Assembly: GCF_014489075.1 (NCBI RefSeq) | Contig: NZ_JACTGR010000007.1 | Location: forward strand, 168,979-232,978 | DNA: 64,000 nt | Reading direction: 5' to 3' | DNA from: Sphingomonas sp. JC676 | GTDB taxonomy: Bacteria; Pseudomonadota; Alphaproteobacteria; Sphingomonadales; Sphingomonadaceae | Shown here: positions 17,211-25,574 of the stretch, piece by piece | Numbering within the stretch: the stretch's first letter is position 1 | Layout of the letters: each line of letters begins with the position of its first letter | Notes under the pieces: model-generated | What the model was told of the DNA's origin: nothing | Database searches by the model: none | The model's input: only the letters and a program-made list of their open reading frames with translations | Translations under genes and position numbers: made by a program

Positions 17211-17933
17211 CTAGTTGAGCGCGTCGGCGAGGGTGCGCAGCACCTCCGCCGCATTTCCCTCGATGACATCGCCATGGCTTACGACGATGCGGCGCAGGTC
17301 GGGCTCCGCTGCCCAATCGGCGAACTGCTGGGCCAGCGCGACCTTGTCCTCGACGATCAGGTGGCGGACGACGCGCGGGATCTGCGGCTCCGAGACGCCG
17401 AAACCCATCAGCCGCGCCATGATCTGCGCGCCGATGCCGTGCGGATGCGCGACATTGGCGATCAGATCGTTGGCGACGATCGTCAGCCCCGATGCGCGGC
17501 GTATTTCCAGCGCCGCCTCATGCCCGCCGGCGCCCGGCATGATGACCAGCTTGGTGTCGGGATCGTCCAATATGTCGCCGGTGGCGTCGACATGGACCGC
17601 TTCCTCGACGGCCTCGACCGCCCCCGGCGGCGCGATCACGCGAATGTCCGGATAGCGCTGCTTCCAGATTCGCGCGTCGAGCCGGTGATGGTCGCCGGGC
17701 ACGATCAGGAAGGCGGGCGCTCCCATCGCCTCGATCCGTCGCATCTCGGGCTCATTGAGCGCGATGGCGCTGTAGATGGCCGTACGGCCGGCCGTCAGCC
17801 GGACCACCGTCATCCGCCGCGGAAAATTGCCCAGCGGCATGCGTATCTTGCCGGCCACGGTGAGGACGCCGTCATCGACCTCGACCAGGTCATCGTGCGG
17901 CATGATTTCCCATTTCTCGAGTATTGCGGGCAT
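17211..17933 (-). CDS. DUF4336-like / degenerate metallo-beta-lactamase-fold protein
   Basis: A 240-residue protein whose strand pattern recalls DUF4336/MBL-fold proteins: FPRRMTVVRLTAGRTAIYSAIALNEPEM, then FLIVPGDHHRLD in place of the HxHxDH metal motif, and IVVSHGDVIEGNAAEVL at the end. Only part of the metal site is present (D-H-H, one late His), so hydrolase activity is uncertain. The start at 17933 is preferred to 17945, because GGAGGTG lies 4-5 bases before the former while the latter has no spacing to a ribosome site. Confidence 0.65.
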   Translation of the reverse strand: MPAILEKWEIMPHDDLVEVDDGVLTVAGKIRMPLGNFPRRMTVVRLTAGRTAIYSAIALNEPEMRRIEAMGAPAFLIVPGDHHRLDARIWKQRYPDIRVIAPPGAVEAVEEAVHVDATGDILDDPDTKLVIMPGAGGHEAALEIRRASGLTIVANDLIANVAHPHGIGAQIMARLMGFGVSEPQIPRVVRHLIVEDKVALAQQFADWAAEPDLRRIVVSHGDVIEGNAAEVLRTLADALN

Positions 17934-17993
17934 CGTCACCTCCATCCTTCGATCAACCCGCGTGCCGTCCGAAACGATCCACGACTCATGCGG

Positions 17994-18022
17994 TTGACGC
18001 GTCCCTTCACCGAACCGTAAAA
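17994..18022 (+). promoter_or_regulatory. Candidate sigma-70 promoter for argD-argF
   Basis: TTGACG (17994-17999) is followed after 17 bases by GTAAAA (18017-18022). The -35 fits well and the -10 poorly. It is the only such pair in the region between the divergent genes and would give a leader of about 50 bases containing the hairpin at 18032-18053. Confidence 0.35.
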
Positions 18023-18031
18023 GCGCGCTCC

Positions 18032-18064
18032 GGCGGCTCCGGAACGGGCCGCCTTTTGCTTTTT
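18032..18064 (+). promoter_or_regulatory. Terminator-like hairpin in the argD leader
   Basis: GGCGGC (18032-18037) pairs with GCCGCC (18048-18053) around a 10-base loop and is followed by TTTTGCTTTTT (18054-18064), the form of an intrinsic terminator. The only gene upstream points away, so this structure does not end another operon. Its place between the candidate promoter and argD suggests attenuation or a post-transcriptional role. CTCCGG occurs twice next to the stem and could support an alternative fold. Confidence 0.5.
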
Positions 18065-18079
18065 GAAGGAGAATGACCC

Positions 18080-19276
18080 GTGGCCATCACCCCGCTCATG
18101 CCCGTTTATCCACGGTGCGGCGTGCGGCCGGTGCGAGGCGAGGGGGTCTATCTCTATGGCGAGCGCGGCGAGCAATATCTTGATTTCGCGGCCGGCATCG
18201 CGGTCAATGCGCTCGGCCACGGCCATCCGCATCTGACCAAGGCGATCGCCGATCAGGCGGCGACGCTGATGCACGTCTCCAATCTCTACGGCTCGCCGCA
18301 GGGCGAGGCGCTGGCGCAGCGGATCGTCGACAACAGCTTCGCCGACACGGTGTTCTTCACCAATTCGGGGGTCGAGGCGATCGAGTGCGCGATCAAGACC
18401 GCGCGCCGTTACCATTACGTCAACGGCAACCCGCAGCGCCACAAGCTGATCACCTTCAAGAACGCCTTTCACGGTCGTTCGATCGGGGCGATCTCGGCGA
18501 CCGATCAGCCCAAGATGCGCGACGGCTTCGAGCCGCTGCTGCCGGGCTTCGACTACGTGAAGTTCAACGATCTCGAAGGCGCGCTGGCCAAGATCGACGA
18601 CGAGACCGCCGGCTTCCTGGTCGAGACGGTGCAGGGCGAGGGTGGGATGACCGCCGGAACCCAGGAGTTCATCCAGGGCCTGCGCAAGGCGTGCGACGAG
18701 CATGGCCTGCTGCTGATCCTCGACGAGATTCAGTGCGGTTACGGCCGCACCGGCAAAATGTGGGCCTATGAGCATTGCGGCATCACCCCCGACATCCTGA
18801 CCGCAGCGAAGGGCATCGGCGGCGGCTTCCCGCTCGGCGCCTGTCTGGCGACCGAAGAGGCGGCCAAGGGCATGGTGATCGGCACCCACGGCTCGACCTA
18901 TGGCGGCAATCCGCTCGCCATGGCGGCGGGCCAGGCGATCCTCGACGTGATGCTCGAGCCCGGCTTTCTCGAGCATGTCGTCAAGATGGGCGACCGGCTG
19001 CGCCAGGCGTTCGAGCAGATGATCCCGAACCATGATCATCTGTTCGAGGAGATCCGCGGCAAGGGGCTGATGCTGGGCATCAAGATGAAGGAGCCGGCGG
19101 TGTCGCGCGACTTCGTGGCGCATCTGCGCGACAATCACGGGCTGCTGACGGTGGCTGCGGGCGAGAACGTGTTCCGCGTGCTGCCGCCGCTGATCATCGA
19201 GGAAGCGCATATCTCCGAATGCGTCGAGCGGCTGAGCGAGGGCGCGCGGACCTTCGGCATCCCCAGCGATGACTGA
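18080..19276 (+). CDS. argD: Acetylornithine aminotransferase
   Basis: A 398-residue class III aminotransferase that makes N-acetylornithine in arginine synthesis and often doubles in lysine synthesis. Signatures are FAAGIAVNALGHGHP (residues 36-50), FTNSGVEAIECAIK (93-106), the PLP aspartate in LILDEIQCGYGRTG and the Schiff-base lysine K244 in TAAKGIGGGFPLG. The start is GTG 18080 with AAGGAG about 8 bases upstream; a nearby ATG at 18073 is in another frame. It overlaps argF by 8 bases. Confidence 0.95.
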   Translation: MAITPLMPVYPRCGVRPVRGEGVYLYGERGEQYLDFAAGIAVNALGHGHPHLTKAIADQAATLMHVSNLYGSPQGEALAQRIVDNSFADTVFFTNSGVEAIECAIKTARRYHYVNGNPQRHKLITFKNAFHGRSIGAISATDQPKMRDGFEPLLPGFDYVKFNDLEGALAKIDDETAGFLVETVQGEGGMTAGTQEFIQGLRKACDEHGLLLILDEIQCGYGRTGKMWAYEHCGITPDILTAAKGIGGGFPLGACLATEEAAKGMVIGTHGSTYGGNPLAMAAGQAILDVMLEPGFLEHVVKMGDRLRQAFEQMIPNHDHLFEEIRGKGLMLGIKMKEPAVSRDFVAHLRDNHGLLTVAAGENVFRVLPPLIIEEAHISECVERLSEGARTFGIPSDD

Positions 19277-20192
19277 GCCGCGCCATTTCCTCGACCTGTC
19301 CGACGCGGGCGCCGACGGCATCGCCGCGATGCTGGCCGATGCGCTTCAGCGCAAGGCGGCGCGGGCAGGCTGGCCCAAGGGCAAGGCAGATGCCGATGCG
19401 CCGCTGGCCGGCCACGTGCTGGCGATGATCTTCGAGAAGAACTCGACGCGCACCCGCGTCTCGTTCGACATGGCGATCCGCCAGCTGGGCGGCACCAGCA
19501 TCGTGATGGACGCAGGCTCGATGCAGCTCGGGCGCGGCGAGAGCATCGCCGATACTGCGCGCGTGCTCTCGGGCTATTGCGACGCGATCATGATCCGCAC
19601 CGACGATCACCAGAAGGTGGTCGACATGGCGCGCTATGCCAGCGTGCCGGTGATCAACGGGCTCACCGACGCCTCGCATCCCTGCCAGATCATGGCGGAC
19701 CTGCTGACCATCCTCGAGACCGGGCGATCGCTGCCGGGTCTCAAGGTCGCGTGGCTGGGCGACGGCAACAATGTCCTTGCCTCGATCATGGAAGCCGGCG
19801 GGCTGATGCATTTCGACGTGGTCGCGGCCTGTCCGCAGGGCTTCCAGCCGAGCGAGGCGGATGTCGCGCGGGGCAGGGGCCGCGCGCGCGTCGTCGGGAC
19901 CGCGAAAGAGGCGGTCGAGGGCGCGGACGTGGTCGTCACCGATACCTGGATCTCGATGGGTCAGGCCCATGCCGAGACCAAGCTCAAGGCGATGATGCCG
20001 TTCCAGGTCACCGAGGCGCTGATGGCCGAGGCCAAGCCCGACGCCAAGTTCCTCCACTGCCTGCCCGCGCATCGCGGCGAGGAAGTGACCGATGCAGTGA
20101 TCGACGGCCCGCAATCGCTGATCTGGGCGGAGGCGGAGAACCGGCTGCATGCGCAGAAGTCCGTGTTAAGGTGGTGCTTCGGACAGATCTAG
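19269..20192 (+). CDS. argF: Ornithine carbamoyltransferase
   Basis: A 307-residue enzyme that makes citrulline from ornithine and carbamoyl phosphate. The carbamoyl-phosphate loop S59-T-R-T-R63 is present, as are DASHPCQIMADL and the ornithine-binding HCLPAHRGEEV. The end MEKNS-TRVSF and KSVLRWCF patterns agree with the family. It follows argD with an 8-base overlap, as in many Alphaproteobacteria, so the two are one transcription unit. hslO lies further downstream. Confidence 0.95.
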   Translation: MTEPRHFLDLSDAGADGIAAMLADALQRKAARAGWPKGKADADAPLAGHVLAMIFEKNSTRTRVSFDMAIRQLGGTSIVMDAGSMQLGRGESIADTARVLSGYCDAIMIRTDDHQKVVDMARYASVPVINGLTDASHPCQIMADLLTILETGRSLPGLKVAWLGDGNNVLASIMEAGGLMHFDVVAACPQGFQPSEADVARGRGRARVVGTAKEAVEGADVVVTDTWISMGQAHAETKLKAMMPFQVTEALMAEAKPDAKFLHCLPAHRGEEVTDAVIDGPQSLIWAEAENRLHAQKSVLRWCFGQI

Positions 20193-20202
20193 GAGGGGCG
20201 CC

Positions 20203-20643
20203 ATGCCATTGGTCCGGATTGTCGCGTTTGCCGCTCTGATCCTGGCCTTTGGGCTGGCTGTGGTCTTGGTCTTCGTCCGCGATATCGATGATGGCGGGCA
20301 GTTGTTCCTGCTCCTGATCGCGGCAGTGAATGCCGGCTTGGTGGCTGCCTTTGCGCGGGCTCGCCGGAGCAGGGTTGCGAGTACCGGGCTTTTGCTGGTC
20401 ATGGTCGGGGTTGTGGCGATGCTGGCTGCTGAAACCAGTCCCTATTGGGTCGAGGGGATTTTGCCTCGCGGCGATGACATCGAGGATATCTTCGCTCGAT
20501 TCAACACGGCGCTGTCGGCGCTCCTGGTACCATTCTGGGGTGGAAGCTTTGCGCTCCTCATTGGCTGGGTGCTGTGGATCGCATCGCGGATCGCCGCGCG
20601 CCGCGCCGCGCGAGTTGTTTCGGAGCCGCGACTCCCTATTTAG
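20203..20643 (+). CDS. Four-helix membrane protein, unknown function
   Basis: A 146-residue protein with four hydrophobic helices (residues about 5-25, 33-50, 61-77 and 104-125) and a basic C terminus (RIAARRAARVVSEPR). ATG 20203 follows AGGAGGGG. The codon usage is slightly less GC-rich than in argF. It starts 10 bases after argF and may share its transcript. No family is recognised. Confidence 0.65.
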   Translation: MPLVRIVAFAALILAFGLAVVLVFVRDIDDGGQLFLLLIAAVNAGLVAAFARARRSRVASTGLLLVMVGVVAMLAAETSPYWVEGILPRGDDIEDIFARFNTALSALLVPFWGGSFALLIGWVLWIASRIAARRAARVVSEPRLPI

Positions 20644-20718
20644 CCCCGGAACCCGAACAACCCGTTCGTCAGGCCCGCGCGGAACCGATGCCGCGTGCCG
20701 CGAGCGGTGGAGACTGAC

Positions 20719-21642
20719 ATGACTGATACCCGTCCCCCCACCGATCTCGATCGCGTGATCGGCTTCACCATTCCGGGACGCCACGCCCGCGGCCGCGTCG
20801 CGCGGCTGGGGCCGGTGCTCGACGAGATCCTGTCGGCGCACGCCTATCCGCCGGTGATCGAGCGGCTGCTCGCCGAGGCGCTGACGCTTACGGCGCTGCT
20901 CGGCTCGACACTCAAGGATGCGGAGGGCCAGATGACGCTCCAGGCGCAGACCCAGGGCGGCATCGTCAGCCTGTTGGTGTGCGACTATAAGGGCGGCGAG
21001 CTGCGCGGCTATGTCCAGTATGACGCCGAGCGGCTGGCGATGCTCGGCAAGAACCCGTCGCTCTATGCCCTGTTCAACAAGGGCTATCTGGCGGTCACCT
21101 TCGATCAGGCGCTGACCAAGGAGCGCTATCAGGGGATCGTGCCCCTCGACGGCGCCTCGCTGGCGGCGGCGGCGGAGAGCTATTTCCTCCAGTCCGAGCA
21201 GATCCCGAGCCTAGTGCGGCTGGGGATGCACCGCAACGAGGCGGGCAAGCTGATCGCGGGTGGCATCTTCCTCCAGCACCTGCCCGAGGGCGAGGAAGGC
21301 CGCGAGCGGCTGCACACCAAGCTTGACCATCCCGAATGGCACCATGTCGAGACTTTGGCCTCGACCATGGGGCCGGACGAGCTCGCCGATGCCTCGATCC
21401 CGCTCGAGAATCTGGTCTGGCGGCTGTTCAACGAGGAGCCGGAGGTGCGGCTGCTCGCCGGCACCGATCTTGCGCGCGGGTGCCGCTGCGACGCCAGCTA
21501 TATCATGCAAGTCCTTGGAAAATTTCCCGCGGAGGAGCGGGCCGCAATGGCCGACGAGAATGGCGTGATCAGCGTCGATTGTGCCTTTTGCTCGACCAAA
21601 TTCCCGGTGCCGCTCGCGGATTTTGTTCCACCCCCGTTGTAA
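20719..21642 (+). CDS. hslO: Redox-regulated chaperone Hsp33
   Basis: A 307-residue chaperone activated by oxidation. The N-terminal domain shows RVIGFTIPGRHARGRVARLGPVLDEIL. The C-terminal zinc module has both Cys pairs, CRCD and then CAFC after about 30 residues, which bind zinc when reduced and form disulfides under oxidative stress. ATG 20719 has GGAG 6 bases upstream; a GTG at 20695 is in frame but less likely. It lies after argF and the membrane protein on the same strand. Confidence 0.94.
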   Translation: MTDTRPPTDLDRVIGFTIPGRHARGRVARLGPVLDEILSAHAYPPVIERLLAEALTLTALLGSTLKDAEGQMTLQAQTQGGIVSLLVCDYKGGELRGYVQYDAERLAMLGKNPSLYALFNKGYLAVTFDQALTKERYQGIVPLDGASLAAAAESYFLQSEQIPSLVRLGMHRNEAGKLIAGGIFLQHLPEGEEGRERLHTKLDHPEWHHVETLASTMGPDELADASIPLENLVWRLFNEEPEVRLLAGTDLARGCRCDASYIMQVLGKFPAEERAAMADENGVISVDCAFCSTKFPVPLADFVPPPL

Positions 21643-21728
21643 AACGGCAGAAACCCGCGATATTCTGCGCGTGACTAGCAGGCGGTCCGGCTGGGGAGCG
21701 GTGCCTGTACCCCGGACGGGAGTTGGGA

Positions 21729-22130
21729 ATGGAGTCTCGGCGTATCGCACGCCCGGTTGTGGCCGGCGTGTTGCTCCTCTTGGGCGCGGGCGGCGCATCC
21801 GCCCAGCGCGGTGATCAAGTTGCACCGCTTAGCGGGCTCGAACGCGGCCAATGGCAGCTCAAGAGCGTGGATGGCGAGCGCAAGCTCTGCCTCACCGATC
21901 CCGCGGCTTTGCTCCAGGTGATGCACGGCGCGGCGCAGTGCGAGCATTTCGTGATGGAGCAGACGCAGCGCTCGATCACGATCCGCTACACCTGTCCCGG
22001 CCACGGCCATGGCCGCACCACGGTGGGCGTCGAGACCGGCAAGCTGGTTCATGTCGATACCCAGGGCGTGCTCGACGGCGCGCCTTTCTCGGAGGACTAT
22101 GAGGGGCGCCGGGTCGGCACCTGCGGCTGA
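21729..22130 (+). CDS. Secreted small protein, DUF3617-like
   Basis: A 133-residue protein with a signal peptide (RIARPVVAGVLLLLGAGGASA, cleavage near Q). The mature part, GQWQLKS-DGERKLCLTDPAALLQ followed by C-x-H and IRYTCPGHGHGRTTVGVE, follows the pattern of DUF3617 proteins with three spaced Cys and a final Cys. Disulfides in the periplasm are likely. ATG 21729 has GGGAG 6 bases before it. The function is unknown. Confidence 0.6.
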   Translation: MESRRIARPVVAGVLLLLGAGGASAQRGDQVAPLSGLERGQWQLKSVDGERKLCLTDPAALLQVMHGAAQCEHFVMEQTQRSITIRYTCPGHGHGRTTVGVETGKLVHVDTQGVLDGAPFSEDYEGRRVGTCG

Positions 22131-22174
22131 TGGCGCGTTTACCCGTTCTTAACCATTCATGCGCTAATAAGAGG

Positions 22175-22256
22175 CTGCTCCTTCGCGGAGCGGATTCCTC
22201 TCTGGCATTGGTTTTCCCAAACCCTTGGGTCGCTCTTCGGGCGGCCCATTTTCTTT
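22175..22256 (+). promoter_or_regulatory. Structured queC leader or small RNA with terminator
   Basis: Three hairpins lie in line. CTGCTCC/GGAGCGG (22175-22193) has a 5-base loop. CCCAA/TTGGG spans 22216-22229. GGGTCGC/GCGGCCC (22227-22247) is followed by ATTTTCTTT, an intrinsic terminator. The second and third share GGG at 22227-22229, so they cannot form together. The queC start is 40 bases past the terminator. This is either attenuation control of queC-queE or a free-standing small RNA ending at 22256. It does not match the PreQ1-I pattern I know. Confidence 0.55.
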
Positions 22257-22296
22257 GGGGCTGTACGCGCTTCCAAAAAGCGCTAGCCGTGCCGGC

Positions 22297-22980
22297 ATGA
22301 CTCAAAGCATTGCGATTGCCCTGCTTTCCGGCGGGCTCGATTCGATGGTGGCGGCTGCCCGCGCCCGCGAGGACGGGCACCGGCTGCTGGCGCTCTCGAT
22401 CGACTATAACCAACGACACCAGGTCGAACTCGCCGCCGCGCGCCGCATCGCCGCGGTGCTGGGTGCCGAGCGCCATGTCGTCCTCCCGCTCGACCTGCGC
22501 GCGTTCGGCGGATCGGCGCTCACGGCAGAGATCGACGTGCCCAAGACGGGCGTGGGCGACGATATCCCCGTCACCTATGTGCCCGCGCGCAACACGATCT
22601 TCCTCAGCCTCGCGCTCGGCTGGGCCGAGGCGGCGGGCGCCCGCGACATCTATATCGGCGTCAACGCGCTTGATTATTCGGGCTATCCCGATTGTCGCCC
22701 CGAATTCATCGCCGAGTTCGAGAAGCTGGCCGAGATCGCGACCAAGGCCGGGGTGGAGGGCGAGCCCTTCCATATCCGCGCCCCGCTCCAGCACATGACC
22801 AAGGCCGATATTGTCCGCGAGGCGGCCCGCCTCGGCCTCGACGCGGGGATCAGCTGGTCGTGCTACGATCCTGCGCTCGGCAGCCTGCATTGCGGCCTGT
22901 GCGACAGCTGCCGCCTGCGCGCCAAGGGCTTCGAGGAGGCTGGCCTGCCCGATCCCACGCGCTACGCCGTGCCGGCCTGA
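22297..22980 (+). CDS. queC: 7-cyano-7-deazaguanine synthase
   Basis: A 227-residue ATP-dependent enzyme that turns 7-carboxy-7-deazaguanine and ammonia into preQ0, on the path to queuosine. The P-loop SGGLDS (residues 11-16) and the zinc Cys cluster at the end (CYDPALG-HCGLCDSCRLR) are complete. ARNTIFLSLALGWAEAAGA and IGVNALDYSGYPDCRPEF are family motifs. ATG 22297. queE begins 10 bases after the stop. Confidence 0.95.
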   Translation: MTQSIAIALLSGGLDSMVAAARAREDGHRLLALSIDYNQRHQVELAAARRIAAVLGAERHVVLPLDLRAFGGSALTAEIDVPKTGVGDDIPVTYVPARNTIFLSLALGWAEAAGARDIYIGVNALDYSGYPDCRPEFIAEFEKLAEIATKAGVEGEPFHIRAPLQHMTKADIVREAARLGLDAGISWSCYDPALGSLHCGLCDSCRLRAKGFEEAGLPDPTRYAVPA

Positions 22981-22990
22981 AGCGCCGACG

Positions 22991-23623
22991 ATGAGCTACG
23001 CGGTCAAGGAGATGTTCCTCACGCTCCAGGGCGAGGGGGTCAATGCCGGCGCGCGGGCGGTGTTCGTGCGCTTCGCCGGCTGCAACCTGTGGTCGGGCCG
23101 CGAGGCCGATCGGGCGACTGCGGTCTGCAAGTTCTGCGACACCGAGTTCGTCGGCACTAATGGGCTGGGCGGCGGCAAGTTCGCCGATGCACAGGCGCTG
23201 GCCGATGCGGTCCTTGGCCATTGGGGGGAGGGGACGGACGCCCGCTTCGTCGTGCTCACCGGCGGCGAGCCCATGCTCCAGGTCGATGACGCGCTGGTCG
23301 ACGCGCTGCATGCCCGCGGCTTCCGCATCGCGATCGAGAGCAACGGCACCCTGCCGGCGCATCCAGGGATTGACTGGGTGTGCATCAGCCCCAAGGCGGG
23401 CAGCGCGGTCGTTCAGCGCTCGGGCGACGAACTCAAGCTGGTCTGGCCGCAGGCAGGCACCGATCTTGACGTGCTGGAGACATGGGACTTCGCCCATTTC
23501 CTCGTCCAGCCGATGGACAGCGCCGAGGCGGAGGCGAACACCCGCGCGGCTGTGGCGCTCGCGCTCGATCGTCCCAAATGGCGGTTGACGCTGCAGACCC
23601 ACAAGCTGCTGGGGCTGCGCTAG
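22991..23623 (+). CDS. queE: 7-carboxy-7-deazaguanine synthase
   Basis: A 210-residue radical-SAM enzyme of queuosine synthesis. The N terminus YAVKEMFLTLQGEGVNAGARAVFVRF leads into the iron-sulfur motif CNLWSGREADRATAVCKFC, a CX14CX2C form instead of CX3CX2C. The longer loop is known from Burkholderia-type QueE. VVLTGGEPMLQ and ISPKAGS follow. It is the second gene after queC, and together they supply preQ0. Confidence 0.94.
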   Translation: MSYAVKEMFLTLQGEGVNAGARAVFVRFAGCNLWSGREADRATAVCKFCDTEFVGTNGLGGGKFADAQALADAVLGHWGEGTDARFVVLTGGEPMLQVDDALVDALHARGFRIAIESNGTLPAHPGIDWVCISPKAGSAVVQRSGDELKLVWPQAGTDLDVLETWDFAHFLVQPMDSAEAEANTRAAVALALDRPKWRLTLQTHKLLGLR

Positions 23624-23627
23624 GGTA

Positions 23628-24314
23628 TCAGCCCCAGCTTTGCAGCGGTCCGCATTTCTTCTCCTGGTAGCGTTCCTTCTTCCAGCATTTGGGGTTGCCG
23701 AAGGGCGGCAGCGGTCTGGCCGGAGTCAGCACGCTGCCGATGGTGCGCGCGCGGAACTGCTGCTCGCCCCAGGCGGCCAGGCTGGCGCGCAACTCGCGCA
23801 TGCGGCTATGGGCAAGTTCATAGATCTGGCCGCGGCTAGCGAACACTGCATCATGGCCGATTGAGGCAGCAGTTTGGCAGAAGGATCGCTGGCCGCCTAC
23901 GGTCGAGAATCCCGAATATACGCGCGTGAGAAATTTATCGAGCTCGGTCTGGCCGGCCTTTTTGTTCTTCGTCATTCGGAAGAAGTATTTGTCCAGAACT
24001 GCCATGGACTGATCCAGTTCAGTGTCGTGATCCTTGAGGAACGCATTATAGTTTGCGAGCGTCATCAGGGTGGGCTCGAATCCGCACTGCAGCGCAGCGA
24101 CATTCAGCGCCGCGCGCAAGTTCCAAACGAGCGCCGCACTCAGTTCCGGAGCGGTCGCGCTGGGCAAGATAGGGCCCGTCATGCCCGGCTCCTCGCCGGT
24201 GACGCGCGCGCCGGTCAGATCGGCCGATTTGAAAAAGAACTGCGCCGAGGCCGGTGCCGTGGCGAATAGGCCGGCGATACCGGCGGCGATGATAACAATA
24301 CGCGGAACCAGCAT
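23628..24314 (-). CDS. Secreted protein with conserved Cys, unknown function
   Basis: A 228-residue protein with a signal peptide (MLVPRIVIIAAGIAGLFATA, cleavage after SAQ near 25). The mature part is helical, with SATAPELSAALVWNLRAALNVAALQCGFEP, KAGQTELDKF and a final KCWKKERYQEKKCG that pairs two Cys across a basic stretch. Four Cys in all suggest disulfides. No family is known to me, though the layout is often met in sphingomonads. It is convergent with queE, 4 bases apart. Confidence 0.65.
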   Translation of the reverse strand: MLVPRIVIIAAGIAGLFATAPASAQFFFKSADLTGARVTGEEPGMTGPILPSATAPELSAALVWNLRAALNVAALQCGFEPTLMTLANYNAFLKDHDTELDQSMAVLDKYFFRMTKNKKAGQTELDKFLTRVYSGFSTVGGQRSFCQTAASIGHDAVFASRGQIYELAHSRMRELRASLAAWGEQQFRARTIGSVLTPARPLPPFGNPKCWKKERYQEKKCGPLQSWG

Positions 24315-24424
24315 CCTGCCCTCTTATGCTTTACGTCCGCTTGGTGGTTACGGTGTTTCGATTCCGCACCCAACCCTTTTTTTGGAAGAGCGACGCGAGG
24401 GCGCTGCATTTCGCCGTGATTCCA

Positions 24425-24458
24425 AAGGAAAAGGGCCGCCCGGTCGCCCGGACGGCCC
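24425..24458 (-). terminator. Intrinsic terminator of the Thr/Asn-rich lipoprotein gene
   Basis: On the minus strand GGGCCG and CGGCCC pair as the outer stem (24433-24458) with further CCGGG/CCCGG pairs inside. A T-rich run (complement of 24425-24432) follows. It lies 28 bases after the stop of the gene at 24486-24728. Confidence 0.75.
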
Positions 24459-24485
24459 TTTCGAAAACACGCTTTCGCGCGATGA

Positions 24486-24728
24486 TTACATCGCGTTCGT
24501 GGTGTTCGTCTCGGTCGTGGTCGTGTTCTCGACGACGGTGCCGTTCTCGGGCGCCGCGGTGTCGATGTTGGTGACCATCGTGTCCGTGGTCGTCACGTTC
24601 TCGGTCGGAACGACTTCGGTGGTGTTCGTGACGTTGGTCGTGCTCTCGTTGCTGGTGCACGCCGAGGCCAGGAGGGCCGCGCCGGCGATCATCGAACCTG
24701 CAACGATCTTCGAAAGGACTGCACGCAT
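24486..24728 (-). CDS. Small Thr/Asn-rich lipoprotein
   Basis: An 80-residue protein: a signal segment (LSKIVAGSMIAGAALLASAC, Cys near residue 24) followed by a low-complexity tail of Thr, Asn, Val and Glu (SNESTTNVTNTTEVVPTENV). The residue at -3 of the Cys is Ala, so the lipobox is imperfect. Its own terminator follows. Such Thr-rich mature chains are disordered, and the protein may coat the outer surface or act as a stress-induced small lipoprotein (inference). Confidence 0.65.
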   Translation of the reverse strand: MRAVLSKIVAGSMIAGAALLASACTSNESTTNVTNTTEVVPTENVTTTDTMVTNIDTAAPENGTVVENTTTTETNTTNAM

Positions 24729-24830
24729 GTAAATTGCTCCCTAGATAGTGGATTTGGATGACGGTTACGCCGTTAATACCCAAACCGTGATGGACATTAG
24801 ACGGTTCAGGGCACGGCCTCAAGACTCGTT

Positions 24831-25475
24831 TTACCCGTCGCGGGTCAGACCCGCCAAAAATGGCAAAAATGTGGCAGAAAGCGCCGCATCAAAACGGTCT
24901 GCCGCAATATCCAAGCCCAATGCAGCGGCGCTGGTCACCGGAAATTCGGGGATGCCGCACGGCACGATGCCGGCGAAGTGACTGAGATCCGGGTTCAAAT
25001 TCACGGCGAATCCGTGCAGCGTCACCCATTGGCGGATGCGAACGCCGATTGCGCCGATCTTGGCTTCCTGGCCATGATCGAGCGTCCAGATACCGATCCG
25101 GCCGGGCGCGCGGAACGCCTCGATCCCCAATTCGCCCAATGCCGCGATCACCCAGCCCTCGAGCGCATGGACATAGCCCCGCACGTCCTTCTGCCGTTTG
25201 CGCAAGTCGAGCACGACATAGCCGATCCGTTGCCCCGGGCCGTGATAGGTGTAGCGCCCGCCGCGCCCGGTGCGGTGCACCGGGAAGCGCGGGTCGAGCA
25301 GTTCGGCTGCGTCGGCGCTGGTCCCCGCGGTGTAGACCGGCGGGTGCTCGAGCAGCCAGACGAGCTCGGGCGCCTCATGTCTGGTCACGGCGCCCGCGCG
25401 CGTCTCCATAATCTCCAGCGCCGCGGCATAGTCGATCGGTCGTGGCTCGACGCGCCATTCGATATCTTCAACCAT
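24831..25475 (-). CDS. lipB: Octanoyltransferase LipB
   Basis: A 214-residue enzyme that moves octanoyl from acyl carrier protein to lipoate-dependent enzymes. Motifs are YHGPGQRIGYVVLDL, the catalytic lysine in AKIGAIGVRIRQWVTLHG and the Cys in GIVPCGIPEF. The start is ATG 25475 (MVEDIEWRVEPRPIDYAAAL); the same frame continues upstream without a family match. It is divergent from the membrane protein gene at 25575. Confidence 0.94.
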   Translation of the reverse strand: MVEDIEWRVEPRPIDYAAALEIMETRAGAVTRHEAPELVWLLEHPPVYTAGTSADAAELLDPRFPVHRTGRGGRYTYHGPGQRIGYVVLDLRKRQKDVRGYVHALEGWVIAALGELGIEAFRAPGRIGIWTLDHGQEAKIGAIGVRIRQWVTLHGFAVNLNPDLSHFAGIVPCGIPEFPVTSAAALGLDIAADRFDAALSATFLPFLAGLTRDG

Positions 25476-25574
25476 ATCCGGCGCGATTGCGCGCGTTGGC
25501 GCCGATGCGCAAGCATTGGCAATGCGTTGTGCACCCGCTAACACGGCCCCTGCGACGGAGGGGATGGCGACGCG

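Noticed and set aside
22257..22296. PreQ1-I riboswitch next to queC, suggested by AAAAAG and a GCGCTT/AAGCGC hairpin
   Set aside because: The A-rich tail does not pair with a loop in the H-type pseudoknot manner, and the stem is a simple perfect hairpin.
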